Below are positions 48,601-56,954 of a stretch of 64,000 nt of DNA, one piece after another. The notes beneath the pieces were generated by a model that was given only the letters and a program-made list of their open reading frames with translations, did not search any database and was not told the origin of the DNA. Both the position numbers and the translations under genes were made by a program. Numbering within the stretch: the stretch's first letter is position 1; each line of letters starts with the position of its first letter. The stretch lies in assembly GCA_034003625.1 (NCBI GenBank), contig JAVEYG010000011.1, positions 52,172 to 116,171 of the forward strand, in the 5' to 3' direction. Origin of the DNA: GWE2-42-39 sp034003625 (GTDB taxonomy: Bacteria; Bacteroidota; Bacteroidia; Bacteroidales; Prolixibacteraceae).

Positions 48601-49769
48601 GGAAAAAAATTTTTACTGACAAATCCCGTCTCATAGTTTTTCTGTACAGACGAGGGCAACACATGCAACAAGCCAAAATCTTTTCCAACGTAAAGATTCC
48701 CGTCCTCATCTTCCGTTACTGAACGGACCTTATTTCCGCCTGTGCCATCCGTCAGCGCATAATACCTGAACTTTTTCCCCTGAACATTGTACTTCACGGC
48801 TCCTTGTCCGTACGTTCCAAAATAGATAATCCCGGTTTTGTCCTTATACAGGTTCAGGACTTTCAGCTTGGAGAGAATCGATTTGGATTTGTTCAGTTCA
48901 AATTCATGATCCGGCACGAATGCTGATTTCGATTCGGAAAAAATGAACTTAAAAACTTCCTCCCTGGTCCCTACCCATAAATTGCGATTGTTATCTAAGA
49001 TAATGTCGGATGGAGAGATATCCGAGAAATAATCCGGGGCGTATGAGTTAGAGTTGAAATTCTCTTTTGAAATAAAAAAAATACCCTTTGAAGTACCAAT
49101 GATGAAACCATTTTCGGATTGGCAGATACTTTTTAAAAAACCATCCCTAATTTCAAAGGTTTTGGCAATTCGGCTGTCCTGCACATGGTAAAACGCCTGA
49201 TTGGTCATTAGCAAAACCCGGCCTTCCTCATCCACAAAAAGCAGGGGATTCGCAAAAAAATTATCGGGGAGGGTATCTGTTTTAAAATTGATGATATGGG
49301 TTTCATCGCCATTTCCGATAATTTTTCCGATTCCTTTTTTGGAACAATACCACACTACTCCTTCCCTGTCGCAAACAAGGCTGCTTATTTCATCGTCGAT
49401 TACCGATTTGCCTTCAGGACTTTGTTTCCGAAACTGTTCAATTTTACCGGTTGGAAGGTTCAGCTTATTAATCCCTTCATCTATCGTGGCAATCCAAAGA
49501 TTTTTGTTTTGATCCTCTACTATATCGTGAATGATGATGCTGGTCAATTCATCCGTCGAACTCCGATAGATTCTAAATTCCTTGCCATCGTAACGGTTTA
49601 GTCCGTCATTGGTACCAAACCAGATAAACCCTTGCGAATCCTGGTAAATGCAGGTCACGTCGTTTTGCGAAAGCCCCGAACGAGTAGTAATATTTTCAAT
49701 ATTAGGGTTGTGCGCCAACAACACAACGGGAAGGAGAAAAGCAACTATATATAGCAAAAGTTTATACAT
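45675..49769 (-). CDS. Hybrid two-component system regulator (sensor kinase, receiver, AraC in one chain)
   Basis: 1364 aa, normal for the family. Signal peptide (1-18), then two seven-bladed Reg_prop propellers (about 20-690; repeats such as GFIWFGTNDGLNRYDG, NLWISTNKGICKFNP), a Y_Y_Y domain (about 705-770) and a transmembrane helix (about 790-808). HisKA with FTNISHEFKTPLTLIIGP (His near 849) and HATPase (YNVLSNAFKFTDKGG, DTGSGIPEE, GTGIGLSYSKSLVEL) follow. The receiver (about 1110-1225) has the phospho-Asp in VVVSDVSMPVMDG, and the AraC DNA-binding domain is at the C-terminus (MSQTSLNKKL, EVGFNDLQYFRKCF). It senses an oligosaccharide in the periplasm and activates the neighbouring SusC/D and enzyme genes. 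Confidence 0.97.
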   Translation of the reverse strand: MYKLLLYIVAFLLPVVLLAHNPNIENITTRSGLSQNDVTCIYQDSQGFIWFGTNDGLNRYDGKEFRIYRSSTDELTSIIIHDIVEDQNKNLWIATIDEGINKLNLPTGKIEQFRKQSPEGKSVIDDEISSLVCDREGVVWYCSKKGIGKIIGNGDETHIINFKTDTLPDNFFANPLLFVDEEGRVLLMTNQAFYHVQDSRIAKTFEIRDGFLKSICQSENGFIIGTSKGIFFISKENFNSNSYAPDYFSDISPSDIILDNNRNLWVGTREEVFKFIFSESKSAFVPDHEFELNKSKSILSKLKVLNLYKDKTGIIYFGTYGQGAVKYNVQGKKFRYYALTDGTGGNKVRSVTEDEDGNLYVGKDFGLLHVLPSSVQKNYETGFVSKNFFPGFTKGINRTIYTILEAKNGEGKKMMLAGTDPPASILKLSGGNFHIPTLNSMVFSLAQGPNGLIWAGTYEGGLFRIDPSGKLPLKRFTADGTSRSLRSDIIRSLMFDSKNRLWIGTSKGLHVLTANEQEKESPSFVGIVYDPAYPGSLSHNYILPLFESATGDIWVGTMGGGLNRLKSFDKDGKAEFEHITVADGLPNNVVKSILEDDFGNLWISTNKGICKFNPDDKTFENYDVNDGLQDYEFSELAACKRQDGEMVFGGVNGINVFYPNEIEKNTSEALPAFTRFTILNRDVEAGDFLKGRIILDKEINFTDRIKLKYSENSFAIRFASLNYALPEKNKCMYMLEGFDQEWILAPSGDVAKYTNIPPGEYVLKVKAANSDGIWGHQIKEIEIDVLPPFVWTMPAKIFYILLIVLALWFFRKYSVIGVNRKHELIMKEMEKQKDNEIIQAKLRFFTNISHEFKTPLTLIIGPLEQLLNRAALPPENMLKEFHKMIYRHAKVLLRLIDQLLEFRKLEQGIMKLKVKEGNIRNFLREIYDSFLPLAESKKINFLFLDHSFRQDFWFDHDKLEKVIYNVLSNAFKFTDKGGNVNLELLEDDSDYLTIIISDTGSGIPEEAQPHIFNRFFRVENSESHFQSGTGIGLSYSKSLVELMKGSISFKSKAGEGTSFFIKLPKDSKVFNENELTYSVTPDPATEKEVYPEEKAPVVLPETATQPVNEELCTILIVEDNEDLREFLKNLFSLQFNVYTANNGQEGLNKCLEILPDVVVSDVSMPVMDGIEMTRQLKESFETSHIPVVLLTVRAEDEEQKVGLQGGADVYIKKPFNSEILVSQILSLIKNRQLLRAKYREKIMVTPSEIAPSNRDEQFVKKILKIVEDNLSNPEFSVQWLASEYGMSQTSLNKKLVVLTGQKAKIFIRTIRLKRAAQLLKQDEKSIAEITYEVGFNDLQYFRKCFVEEFGCLPNEYSFLHRKKD

Positions 49770-49810
49770 AAAGTCAGAAATAGTACAAACCTACAAATTT
49801 TATAAATATA

Positions 49811-49849
49811 ACAAGAGGCTGTCCATACTTTTGAAAGACAGCCTCTTGT
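49811..49849 (-). terminator. Strong hairpin terminator after the FecIR-linked SusC/SusD operon
   Basis: Perfect 13-bp stem, ACAAGAGGCTGTC (49811-49823) with GACAGCCTCTTGT (49837-49849), and a 13-nt loop. On the minus strand it lies 23 bp after the SusD stop and 41 bp before the hybrid regulator's ATG. After the stem the minus strand reads T-A-T-A-T-T-T-A, so it may terminate with only a weak U tract. It separates two regulatory units. Confidence 0.8.
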
Positions 49850-49871
49850 TGTTTCATCTTAAACGGATCAA

Positions 49872-51410
49872 TCAATATCCGGGATTTTGAGGCATCAGGT
49901 TCGTATAGCGTTCGATCTCAGCCAATGGGATCGGGAATAAGTAATCTCTGTTGGAATCAAAATTAGCATGGGGTTCCAATGAATCGGGCCCTTTAAACAC
50001 TTTATCACCAAGTTTTCTGCGTTTGATATCAAACCACCGTCCCCATTCAAAGGCAAGCTCAATGCGCCTTTCTTCCAACACCAAATCAATAAATTCCTGT
50101 TTGCTCAAACCTGCCTGTACATCAGCAGGGAAATTGGTCATGGTACCAGCCCGGTTTCTTGCTCTTGCACGTACTTCGTTAACATACCCCATTGCTTCAG
50201 ATGTAGGACCGTTAACTTCTCCGACTGCTTCGGCGGCAATGAGCAATACTTCTGCATACCGCATTAAAATATAATCCTGATCGGTATCAGCCCCAAGGTT
50301 TGTATTTGGACCAGGGTAACGGCACCATTTTGCACAATGCGGCCTTCCCACATACCATTGCGGATATGGCTTTTTTGTTCCGTTCACAAAATCAACAATT
50401 GTATCCAATGAAACTGTTTTGCGATAATCGTTACCACTCCACGACTGATATACTTTCAGCGAAGGAACTGCGGCAGCAAAACCTCTGTATGCCGCGGCTG
50501 TTCCGCCATTAGCTGCCGATGCACGGTTAACGGCAATTGTTTTGCCAAGCTGATCGTAATTTGTGCCGTCTGATGCCCTGAACTGAGCAAGAAAATCAAT
50601 TACAAACAGTGGTTCGTTCAATCCTGAAACCTTTTCAGCATTAAATAAATCCTGAAAATCAGGAGCTAATCCATAATTAAACAGGTTTTTATTGGCAATT
50701 ACCCACTTTGCTTCTTCTGCTGCTTTTTGATAATTCCCGATTGTAAGATAAACTGATGCCAGATAGGCTGCAGCCGTTCCTTTTGTTGCACGCGAACGCA
50801 CATCTCCGGGATGCTTGTCGGGCAAATTTTCCTTTGCAAACATAAGGTCGGCGATTATCTTCTGATATACCTCATTCTCTGGCATTTTATTTATGGCTTT
50901 CACTGCATCTGGATCGGTGACAAACTCTTCGATATAAGGAATATCGCCGAAAAGACGGACCAGGTTAAAGTAAGCAAAAGCACGAAGAAACCGCGCTTCA
51001 CCAAGCAGCGTATTTTTTACCGCTTCGTCAGCAGTTATCTGTTGAACTCCAAAAATAGCTGAGTTTTGCGCACTTACAATATTGTAAAATTCAGGCCACC
51101 AACGCCTCACCATACCATTGTTCGCGTCCATAATAAAACTGTTTACCTGATGCCTTTCTGCTGCAGTACCAGGGTCGCCAATATCAAGCATATCTCCCCG
51201 GTACATCAAACCTAAATTATATTGCCGTCCATACAGGTTTTCGGAACTAAGCCTTCCATATCCGCTGAATATTGCTGCCTGTACATCTTTGGGAGATGCA
51301 AAAAAACCTTCCGGCGCCAGAAGCCCCACAGGTTGTTCTTCCAAATCGGTACAGCTTAACATGCCCAACAAGCATGAAACGATTGATATATAGTTTATTG
51401 TCCTTTTCAT
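49872..51410 (-). CDS. SusD-like outer-membrane glycan-binding lipoprotein (pair 3)
   Basis: 512 aa. Lipoprotein signal with M-L-S-C (Cys20). SusD/RagB motifs: LLGEARFLRAFAYFNLVRLFGDIPY, RATKGTAAAYLASVYLTIGNYQKAAEEAKW, LMRYAEVLLIAAEAVGEVNGP, FIDLVLEERRIELAFEWGRWFDIKRRKL and YLFPIPLAEIERYTNLMPQNPGY. Shorter and of a different subtype from pairs 1 and 2. Partner of the STN-type SusC 25 bp upstream; the operon ends at the hairpin at 49811. Confidence 0.95.
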   Translation of the reverse strand: MKRTINYISIVSCLLGMLSCTDLEEQPVGLLAPEGFFASPKDVQAAIFSGYGRLSSENLYGRQYNLGLMYRGDMLDIGDPGTAAERHQVNSFIMDANNGMVRRWWPEFYNIVSAQNSAIFGVQQITADEAVKNTLLGEARFLRAFAYFNLVRLFGDIPYIEEFVTDPDAVKAINKMPENEVYQKIIADLMFAKENLPDKHPGDVRSRATKGTAAAYLASVYLTIGNYQKAAEEAKWVIANKNLFNYGLAPDFQDLFNAEKVSGLNEPLFVIDFLAQFRASDGTNYDQLGKTIAVNRASAANGGTAAAYRGFAAAVPSLKVYQSWSGNDYRKTVSLDTIVDFVNGTKKPYPQWYVGRPHCAKWCRYPGPNTNLGADTDQDYILMRYAEVLLIAAEAVGEVNGPTSEAMGYVNEVRARARNRAGTMTNFPADVQAGLSKQEFIDLVLEERRIELAFEWGRWFDIKRRKLGDKVFKGPDSLEPHANFDSNRDYLFPIPLAEIERYTNLMPQNPGY

Positions 51411-51435
51411 TATATTGATTTTTTATTCTTGTACA

Positions 51436-54400
51436 TTAAAAAGCAATGTTAAGTCCAAAAGTTACTGACCTGGCATTCGGGTAACTACCATAATCCAATC
51501 CGACGTTTGTGTTCCTTGATTCTGCACCCCCGGAGCGATATGCTACTTCCGGGTCAACCCCCGGATAATTGGTAATTGTAAGAAAGTTTTGGGCGCTGAC
51601 ATACAAACGTAATGAACTGATTCCGGTTCCACCCAATAACGATTTTGGCAAAGTATAACCTAATGAGATGTTTTTCAGCCGGACATAACTTCCGTCGAAA
51701 ATCCATTGAGACGAAGATCTGCTAACCCGCTGTGAACTGACTTTTGCCACATCGGTATCGGTATGGGTTGGTTTCCACCGATTGGAAAGCCGGGAGCTTA
51801 ACCCGTTATGGCCTTTCCCATTACCCAACTCCATCAGGGTATAGCTATAAATATCATTTCCCCGGATACCTTGAATAAATATATTCAAATCGAAGCCTTT
51901 CCATGTGAAAGTATTCGTTAAGCCCCAAAAGAAATCAGGATGAGGATTTCCAATAATTGTACGGTCATCGTTATTTAACTGGCCATCGGGTTCTCCCGTC
52001 AGGTTTCCTTCAGCATCCCGTCCGTTAACATCCTTAAATTTTTCACCTCCGGCAACCTGTTCAAAGCCGGACCCAGGAATAAATGTGTCTCCTTCCTGAT
52101 ATACTCCGTCGTAAACAAAACCATAAAATGCCCCCACAGCTTGTCCTACCCTCAATACCTGAGTACTTCCAACGCCAATAATATGGGTCGGGAAAGATTC
52201 GTACAGAATGTCTTGCCCGTCAGGAAGGCTCAATATTTCATTCCGGTTAAAGGAAATGTTAAAGTTTGTGTTCCATTTAAATCCGTGAACCAGGTTTCGG
52301 GTGGTCAAACTAAATTCGAACCCTTTATTTTCAACAGCTCCGATATTTTTCAACTGTTCTCCGTACCCCGAATACTGAGGAAGAGGTACATTAAATAAAA
52401 GGTCTTTCGTCTTTTTATAATAATAGTCTGCAGTAACATTGATCCGGTTATCAAACAACCCGGCATCCAAGCCTACATCGGTCTGATTTGTAGTTTCCCA
52501 GGTTAACTCATTATTGGCCACCGTCGTAGGCCTTACTCCATTTTGGGCGGTTCCGCCAATTACTGCCGGAGAGAATGACATTCGCGCCAATGTCTGATAA
52601 GCAGCAATAGCCTGGTTTCCGGTTTCTCCATAACTTGCCCTTAATTTTAATTGACTTAAGGAAGCTGTATTTTGCAGAAAAGGTTCGTTTTTTACATTCC
52701 AGGCAAAAGCGCCTGAAGGAAAGAAAGCCCATTTGTGATTCTTGCTAAAACTCGAAGAGCCATCATATCTTGAAGTAAAAGTGAACAGATATTTGTCCTT
52801 CAATGAATAATTCAACCTTCCATACCAGGATACCAGTTTTGTTTCGATTATTCCCGATGATGATTCACCCCGCACTGTGGCACTACTGAGGTTCCAGTAT
52901 GAAAGAGCATCGGAAATAAATGCCTGCCCGCTTGCTCCCAACAATTCGTCATGCCCTTTTTGATAAGAATATCCACCTAAAATGGTTAAACGATGGCCAT
53001 CAGACAACTCCTTTGCATACGTAAGATAATCTTCGTTCAGAAGCATTGTCGACTTGCTGGTGCTCATGGAAGCGTCACCATTTACATTTGCACCTGCAGT
53101 AAGGGTTGTCGGTACATATTCCCCACGCCTTGAATTACTTGCATTGGCTCCCAATGTTGACCGGAAGGTTAACCCTTCCAGAAGTTCAAGTTCAGCATAA
53201 AGGTTTGCCTGCATTTTATCGGATATTCTTTCATCCGTCCGTTCCATCGCCACAGCATAAGGGTTATCACTGTTGGGGGATGACCGGGCATACGTTCCGT
53301 CTACATTGAAAACAGGCGTAGTGGGGTCGTAATTGTAAGCTAAGGAAATAACCCCGGCATTAGCTGCCCCGCTATTTTCCTGAGTCCTGACCCCGGTTCT
53401 GGAATCCCTGAACATAAAAATATTTGCACCAAACCTGATTCTATCAGCAGGATGAACATCAATGTTGCTTTGCAGGGACATCCTGTTGTATTCAGATGTA
53501 ACAATAACTCCATCCTGATCATAATATACACCTGAAAGATAGTATTTTACCTTTTCCGATCCGCCGGATACCGATAGTTGGTAATTCTGAATTTTCCCCT
53601 GTTTAAGAACCACATCCTGCCAATCGGTATCAGCGTCTCCAAAAACTGCACCTGGAGCATATTCAGTTATATAATCAATGTACCCTTCCCGGTCTAAAAG
53701 TTCCAGACGTTTAATTTCTTTTTGAACGGAATAGGAAGCATTCAGATCGATCCTTGTTTCACCTGATTTTCCCCGTTTTGTTGAAACAATAATCACACCG
53801 TTTGCGCCGCGCGACCCGTAAATTGCGGTGGCTGATGCATCTTTCAGAATTTCTACCGACTCAATATCTTCCGCGGGGGGAAGCGACGCTCCGACAAAAC
53901 CATCGACCACATAAATCGGATCGCTGGCCGCATTGATAGACGATGCCCCACGAATCCTTACCGTATAGGCAGCCCCCGGTTCCCCATTGGTTGATTGTAT
54001 CTGCAAACCGGCTGTACGTCCCTGCAAGGCCTGAACGGCATTAACTGCAGGAAATGCGGTCATCTCATCAGAACTGACCGATGCGACAGAACCGGTTAAA
54101 TCGCTTTTCCTCATGGAACCATATCCGATAGCAACCACTTCCTCCAAACCTATCGATTCTTCAACCATCACCACATTAATCTGATCTTTCCCCGATACGA
54201 TAATTTCCTGCGTTTTCATCCCCACAAACGAAAATACGAGTGTAGACCCCCCCGGTACGGAAAGCCTATACTTTCCGTCAAAGTCAGTAATCGTTCCGGT
54301 GGTGGTGCCTTTTACCACTACCGAAACACCTGGTAACGGCTGCCCCGATGTATCTGTCACGCTTCCCGAAAGATTCTTACGCTGTTGTAAATTCTCTCCT

Positions 54401-54783
54401 TCACCCAATACTGAAACATTACTGATTGCCAACAATATCTGCCGACCTTTGATTGAATACGAAACACCGGTATTCTCAAATATCTGATCCAATACTTCAT
54501 TTACATCTTTCTCTTCAACCCGGATGTTTATCTTACGGTCTACATCAATAATATCCTTGTTGTACATGAAAAAGAATTCCGTGTCCTTTTCTATCTGGTC
54601 GATAACTTCTTCAACCCTCACATTTTTCATGTCCAGGCTCAGTTTCGTTTGTTGTGAATAAGAGTTCACCGCAAAAACCTGTGACAGGGAAAGAAATACG
54701 ATAAAAATTGTAAAACGCATAATCCTGATCATTTTTAAAAGGCAAACATTATCAGCCAGCCTTTTTGTTCGCTTTTTTTTCAT
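51436..54783 (-). CDS. SusC-like TonB-dependent transporter with STN signalling domain (pair 3)
   Basis: 1115 aa. The signal sequence lies within the first 45 residues (Met18 or Met22 are alternative starts that give a more usual leader). An STN domain (about 48-120; KLSLDMKNVRVEEVIDQIEKD, FFFMYNKDIIDVDRKI) is the part that talks to a FecR-type anti-sigma factor. Then a CarboxypepD_reg domain (LSGSVTDTSGQPLPGVSVVV), GLEEVVAIGYGSMRKSDLTG, the plug (ALQGRTAGLQIQSTNGEPG, EILKDASATAIYGSRGANGVIIVSTKRG) and a barrel ending SVTFGLNIAF. Import by this protein should feed back on the FecR/FecI genes just upstream, giving ligand-induced transcription of this pair. Confidence 0.96.
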   Translation of the reverse strand: MKKKRTKRLADNVCLLKMIRIMRFTIFIVFLSLSQVFAVNSYSQQTKLSLDMKNVRVEEVIDQIEKDTEFFFMYNKDIIDVDRKINIRVEEKDVNEVLDQIFENTGVSYSIKGRQILLAISNVSVLGEGENLQQRKNLSGSVTDTSGQPLPGVSVVVKGTTTGTITDFDGKYRLSVPGGSTLVFSFVGMKTQEIIVSGKDQINVVMVEESIGLEEVVAIGYGSMRKSDLTGSVASVSSDEMTAFPAVNAVQALQGRTAGLQIQSTNGEPGAAYTVRIRGASSINAASDPIYVVDGFVGASLPPAEDIESVEILKDASATAIYGSRGANGVIIVSTKRGKSGETRIDLNASYSVQKEIKRLELLDREGYIDYITEYAPGAVFGDADTDWQDVVLKQGKIQNYQLSVSGGSEKVKYYLSGVYYDQDGVIVTSEYNRMSLQSNIDVHPADRIRFGANIFMFRDSRTGVRTQENSGAANAGVISLAYNYDPTTPVFNVDGTYARSSPNSDNPYAVAMERTDERISDKMQANLYAELELLEGLTFRSTLGANASNSRRGEYVPTTLTAGANVNGDASMSTSKSTMLLNEDYLTYAKELSDGHRLTILGGYSYQKGHDELLGASGQAFISDALSYWNLSSATVRGESSSGIIETKLVSWYGRLNYSLKDKYLFTFTSRYDGSSSFSKNHKWAFFPSGAFAWNVKNEPFLQNTASLSQLKLRASYGETGNQAIAAYQTLARMSFSPAVIGGTAQNGVRPTTVANNELTWETTNQTDVGLDAGLFDNRINVTADYYYKKTKDLLFNVPLPQYSGYGEQLKNIGAVENKGFEFSLTTRNLVHGFKWNTNFNISFNRNEILSLPDGQDILYESFPTHIIGVGSTQVLRVGQAVGAFYGFVYDGVYQEGDTFIPGSGFEQVAGGEKFKDVNGRDAEGNLTGEPDGQLNNDDRTIIGNPHPDFFWGLTNTFTWKGFDLNIFIQGIRGNDIYSYTLMELGNGKGHNGLSSRLSNRWKPTHTDTDVAKVSSQRVSRSSSQWIFDGSYVRLKNISLGYTLPKSLLGGTGISSLRLYVSAQNFLTITNYPGVDPEVAYRSGGAESRNTNVGLDYGSYPNARSVTFGLNIAF

Positions 54784-54904
54784 AAATTTGTTTTTAAGTA
54801 GATTAACCTCATTTTAAAATTCTACTGATTCGCAACAGGGCGGTAGTGCCAATACCTCCCTGTTTTTATTTTTTTCTGCATAAGTATTTGTGCCGGATGA
54901 CTTA

Positions 54905-55930
54905 TTATTCAAACCACATTTCTATTTTACTTTTTGTAAATGTATTATCGGCCTGCTTTTCTCTTCTATATATTCTGTACTGAATTGACGCTACTTCCGA
55001 CAGCATTTTACAAATTTCATCCAAACTTTCATCCTGAAAAGTTGCCCTGAACAAGGAAGCTTTCAATGAATCGCCATGGAGTATGATCTCTGCATTGTAT
55101 TTCCGCTCCAATCGCCTGGCGATTTCAGTCATCGGTTCATTCTTAAAAATTAACAACCCATCTTTCCAACTTGTATAAACTTTCGAGTCGATATTTGCTT
55201 TTCTCAAATATTTTGTTGATTTATTATATATCAGTTGCTGATCGGGAAGTAATTCGGCCTTCATTTCATTATTTGTGTCAAATATGGCTACTTTCCCCTG
55301 TTCAAGAATGACTTCAGCAGTTTCTTCCCGTTGGTATGCTGCCACATTGAAACGAGTACCTAATACTTTTATATTGAAATATGGTGTAATTACCTGAAAA
55401 TCATTCAATGGCCGGTGGACCACATCAAACCATGCTTCTCCTGAAAGTTCAACCTGACGTTTCTTAAAACTGACCGGGTATTTAATTGAAGATCCGCTGT
55501 TCAACCATCCTTCTGTCCCGTCTGGTAACCGGAATCTGGCTCTCGTTCCCACCGGTGCATAAATCTCTGCATAAGATTCAAACACACCCTGAACGGGAAG
55601 TGAGAAATAAGATAAAACAACAATGGTTATCAATGCAGGAATCAACAAAACAACTGCAATTTTAGATACTACCCGGTAAAATTTTGAATACGAAACCGGA
55701 ATGAACTGATGTTTGAGGTTTATTTGATGGTGCAAACTATCAAGCAGTTGGTCCAAACGTTCATTTTTATTTCCCGCATTTTCTGTCTCATTCCAGTCTG
55801 TCTCCATACAAGACTGCAGATCAGCCAAATACCTCTCTTCCTTAAAGAAGGAAGAAGTCAACAAATAATCATTAAACGAGAATTTGTTATTGGTGAAACG
55901 TTTCAATATTTCTTTTTTTGTGTCCATCAT
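54905..55930 (-). CDS. FecR-type anti-sigma factor
   Basis: 341 aa. Cytoplasmic N-terminal part (1-80) rich in acidic and aromatic residues, one transmembrane helix (about 88-110; VVSKIAVVLLIPALITIVVLSYF). The FecR domain (about 120-225) contains YAPVGTRARFRLPDGTEGWLNSGSSIKYP and IKVLGTRFNVAAY. The C-terminal DUF4974 (about 258-330; FKNEPMTEIARRLERKYNAEI, DESLDEICKMLSEVASIQYRI) contacts the STN domain of the receptor. It holds the sigma factor encoded 113 bp upstream and releases it when the SusC protein binds ligand. Gene order sigma, anti-sigma, SusC, SusD is the standard arrangement. Confidence 0.95.
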   Translation of the reverse strand: MMDTKKEILKRFTNNKFSFNDYLLTSSFFKEERYLADLQSCMETDWNETENAGNKNERLDQLLDSLHHQINLKHQFIPVSYSKFYRVVSKIAVVLLIPALITIVVLSYFSLPVQGVFESYAEIYAPVGTRARFRLPDGTEGWLNSGSSIKYPVSFKKRQVELSGEAWFDVVHRPLNDFQVITPYFNIKVLGTRFNVAAYQREETAEVILEQGKVAIFDTNNEMKAELLPDQQLIYNKSTKYLRKANIDSKVYTSWKDGLLIFKNEPMTEIARRLERKYNAEIILHGDSLKASLFRATFQDESLDEICKMLSEVASIQYRIYRREKQADNTFTKSKIEMWFE

Positions 55931-56043
55931 CTATGTGTTATGTCTTTTTAAAGTCTTTTTCCACTATTCAAAATCAGAAAAAAAATCAAAAAAATTTAGA
56001 CCAACAGGTAATACATTAGAAATGAGATGGATAAAAACTAAAA

Positions 56044-56637
56044 TCACATTGAGATGAAAAGTGTAAAAAACAGCAATCCGGCCAATTTCTCTTTTTTTAA
56101 TTCACTCAATATTTGTTTTTGGGCTGTTGCAAGCTGGTTTTCAACCGTATTGGGCGAGATCGAAAGTTCGTCTGCAATTTGCCTGACCGGCAAACCATCA
56201 TACTTTCGTCTTATAAAGATTTCCTTTCTACGAACCGGCAATACATCAATGATCGATTCGACTTTTTCGAGTAGAAATTTATAATCGATCAGTTGGTCGA
56301 GATTATTTTCCTGCTTCAAAAATTCATAAATAAGGGCATCCTTAAAAGTATTTTCCCTTGATTTTTTAATGAAATGCTTCTTAATGATATTATGGGCAAT
56401 GGTAAACAAATAAGCGTTAAAAGAACTATCCGGTTTCAAGCCGTCGCGTTTCTCCCAGATATAAAGAAACACTTCCTGTACCACTTCTTCAGCTTCTTCG
56501 TCTGACTTGAGATATTTGACCGAAAAGTTATAAAGTCGCGGGGAATATTTCTTAAACAAATCGTCAAATGCTTTCACATCCCCTTCTCTGAGATTTTTAA
56601 CAGTACGATAATCGATATGTTGAGATGTTATAGACAA
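56044..56637 (-). CDS. ECF sigma factor, FecI-like
   Basis: 197 aa. Region 2 (about 20-90): DLFKKYSPRLYNFSVKYLKSDEEAEEVVQEVFLYIWEKR split over helices, with FNAYLFTIAHNIIKKHF. Region 4 (about 130-182): LPVRRKEIFIRRKYDGLPVRQIADELSISPNTVENQL, the -35-binding helix-turn-helix. A short hydrophobic C-terminus (LLFFTLFISM) is common in Bacteroidota members. It directs RNA polymerase to the SusC/SusD pair at 49872-54783 and probably to itself. Confidence 0.95.
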   Translation of the reverse strand: MSITSQHIDYRTVKNLREGDVKAFDDLFKKYSPRLYNFSVKYLKSDEEAEEVVQEVFLYIWEKRDGLKPDSSFNAYLFTIAHNIIKKHFIKKSRENTFKDALIYEFLKQENNLDQLIDYKFLLEKVESIIDVLPVRRKEIFIRRKYDGLPVRQIADELSISPNTVENQLATAQKQILSELKKEKLAGLLFFTLFISM

Positions 56638-56954
56638 AGCCTGCTTGTTCTCTGTAAATAAATATTTATCCCAAAATTAAAATAAATGCGTAAATAATCC
56701 CCCTCTCAAGTTATCCGGACTGCCCGGCAGATGAATGCAAGACAGGAAAAGGAATAACGGAACGAAATGAAACGAATAATTGATTAAGTCATTCAACCAG
56801 ATAGGTCATAGAAAAGTTTTGCTTCATCTGCTTCTCTGTGCAGGTTGAGCTTTTACATCTCTAATTTTTAGGGCAATAGTCGCTCAAGTCTTCAAAATAG
56901 GTTGCAAATTTTTTCTCACGTAAAAATCAATCCTTCCCGAAAATAATTTCATTT
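56638..56954. other. 317-bp non-coding gap between rarA and the sigma factor gene
   Basis: A/T-rich, upstream of the ECF sigma factor on the minus strand, so it should hold its promoter. A TAATTTTG-like -7 match on the minus strand (56672-56679) is the only element noted, without a matching -33 box. No ORF or RNA gene seen. Confidence 0.4.
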
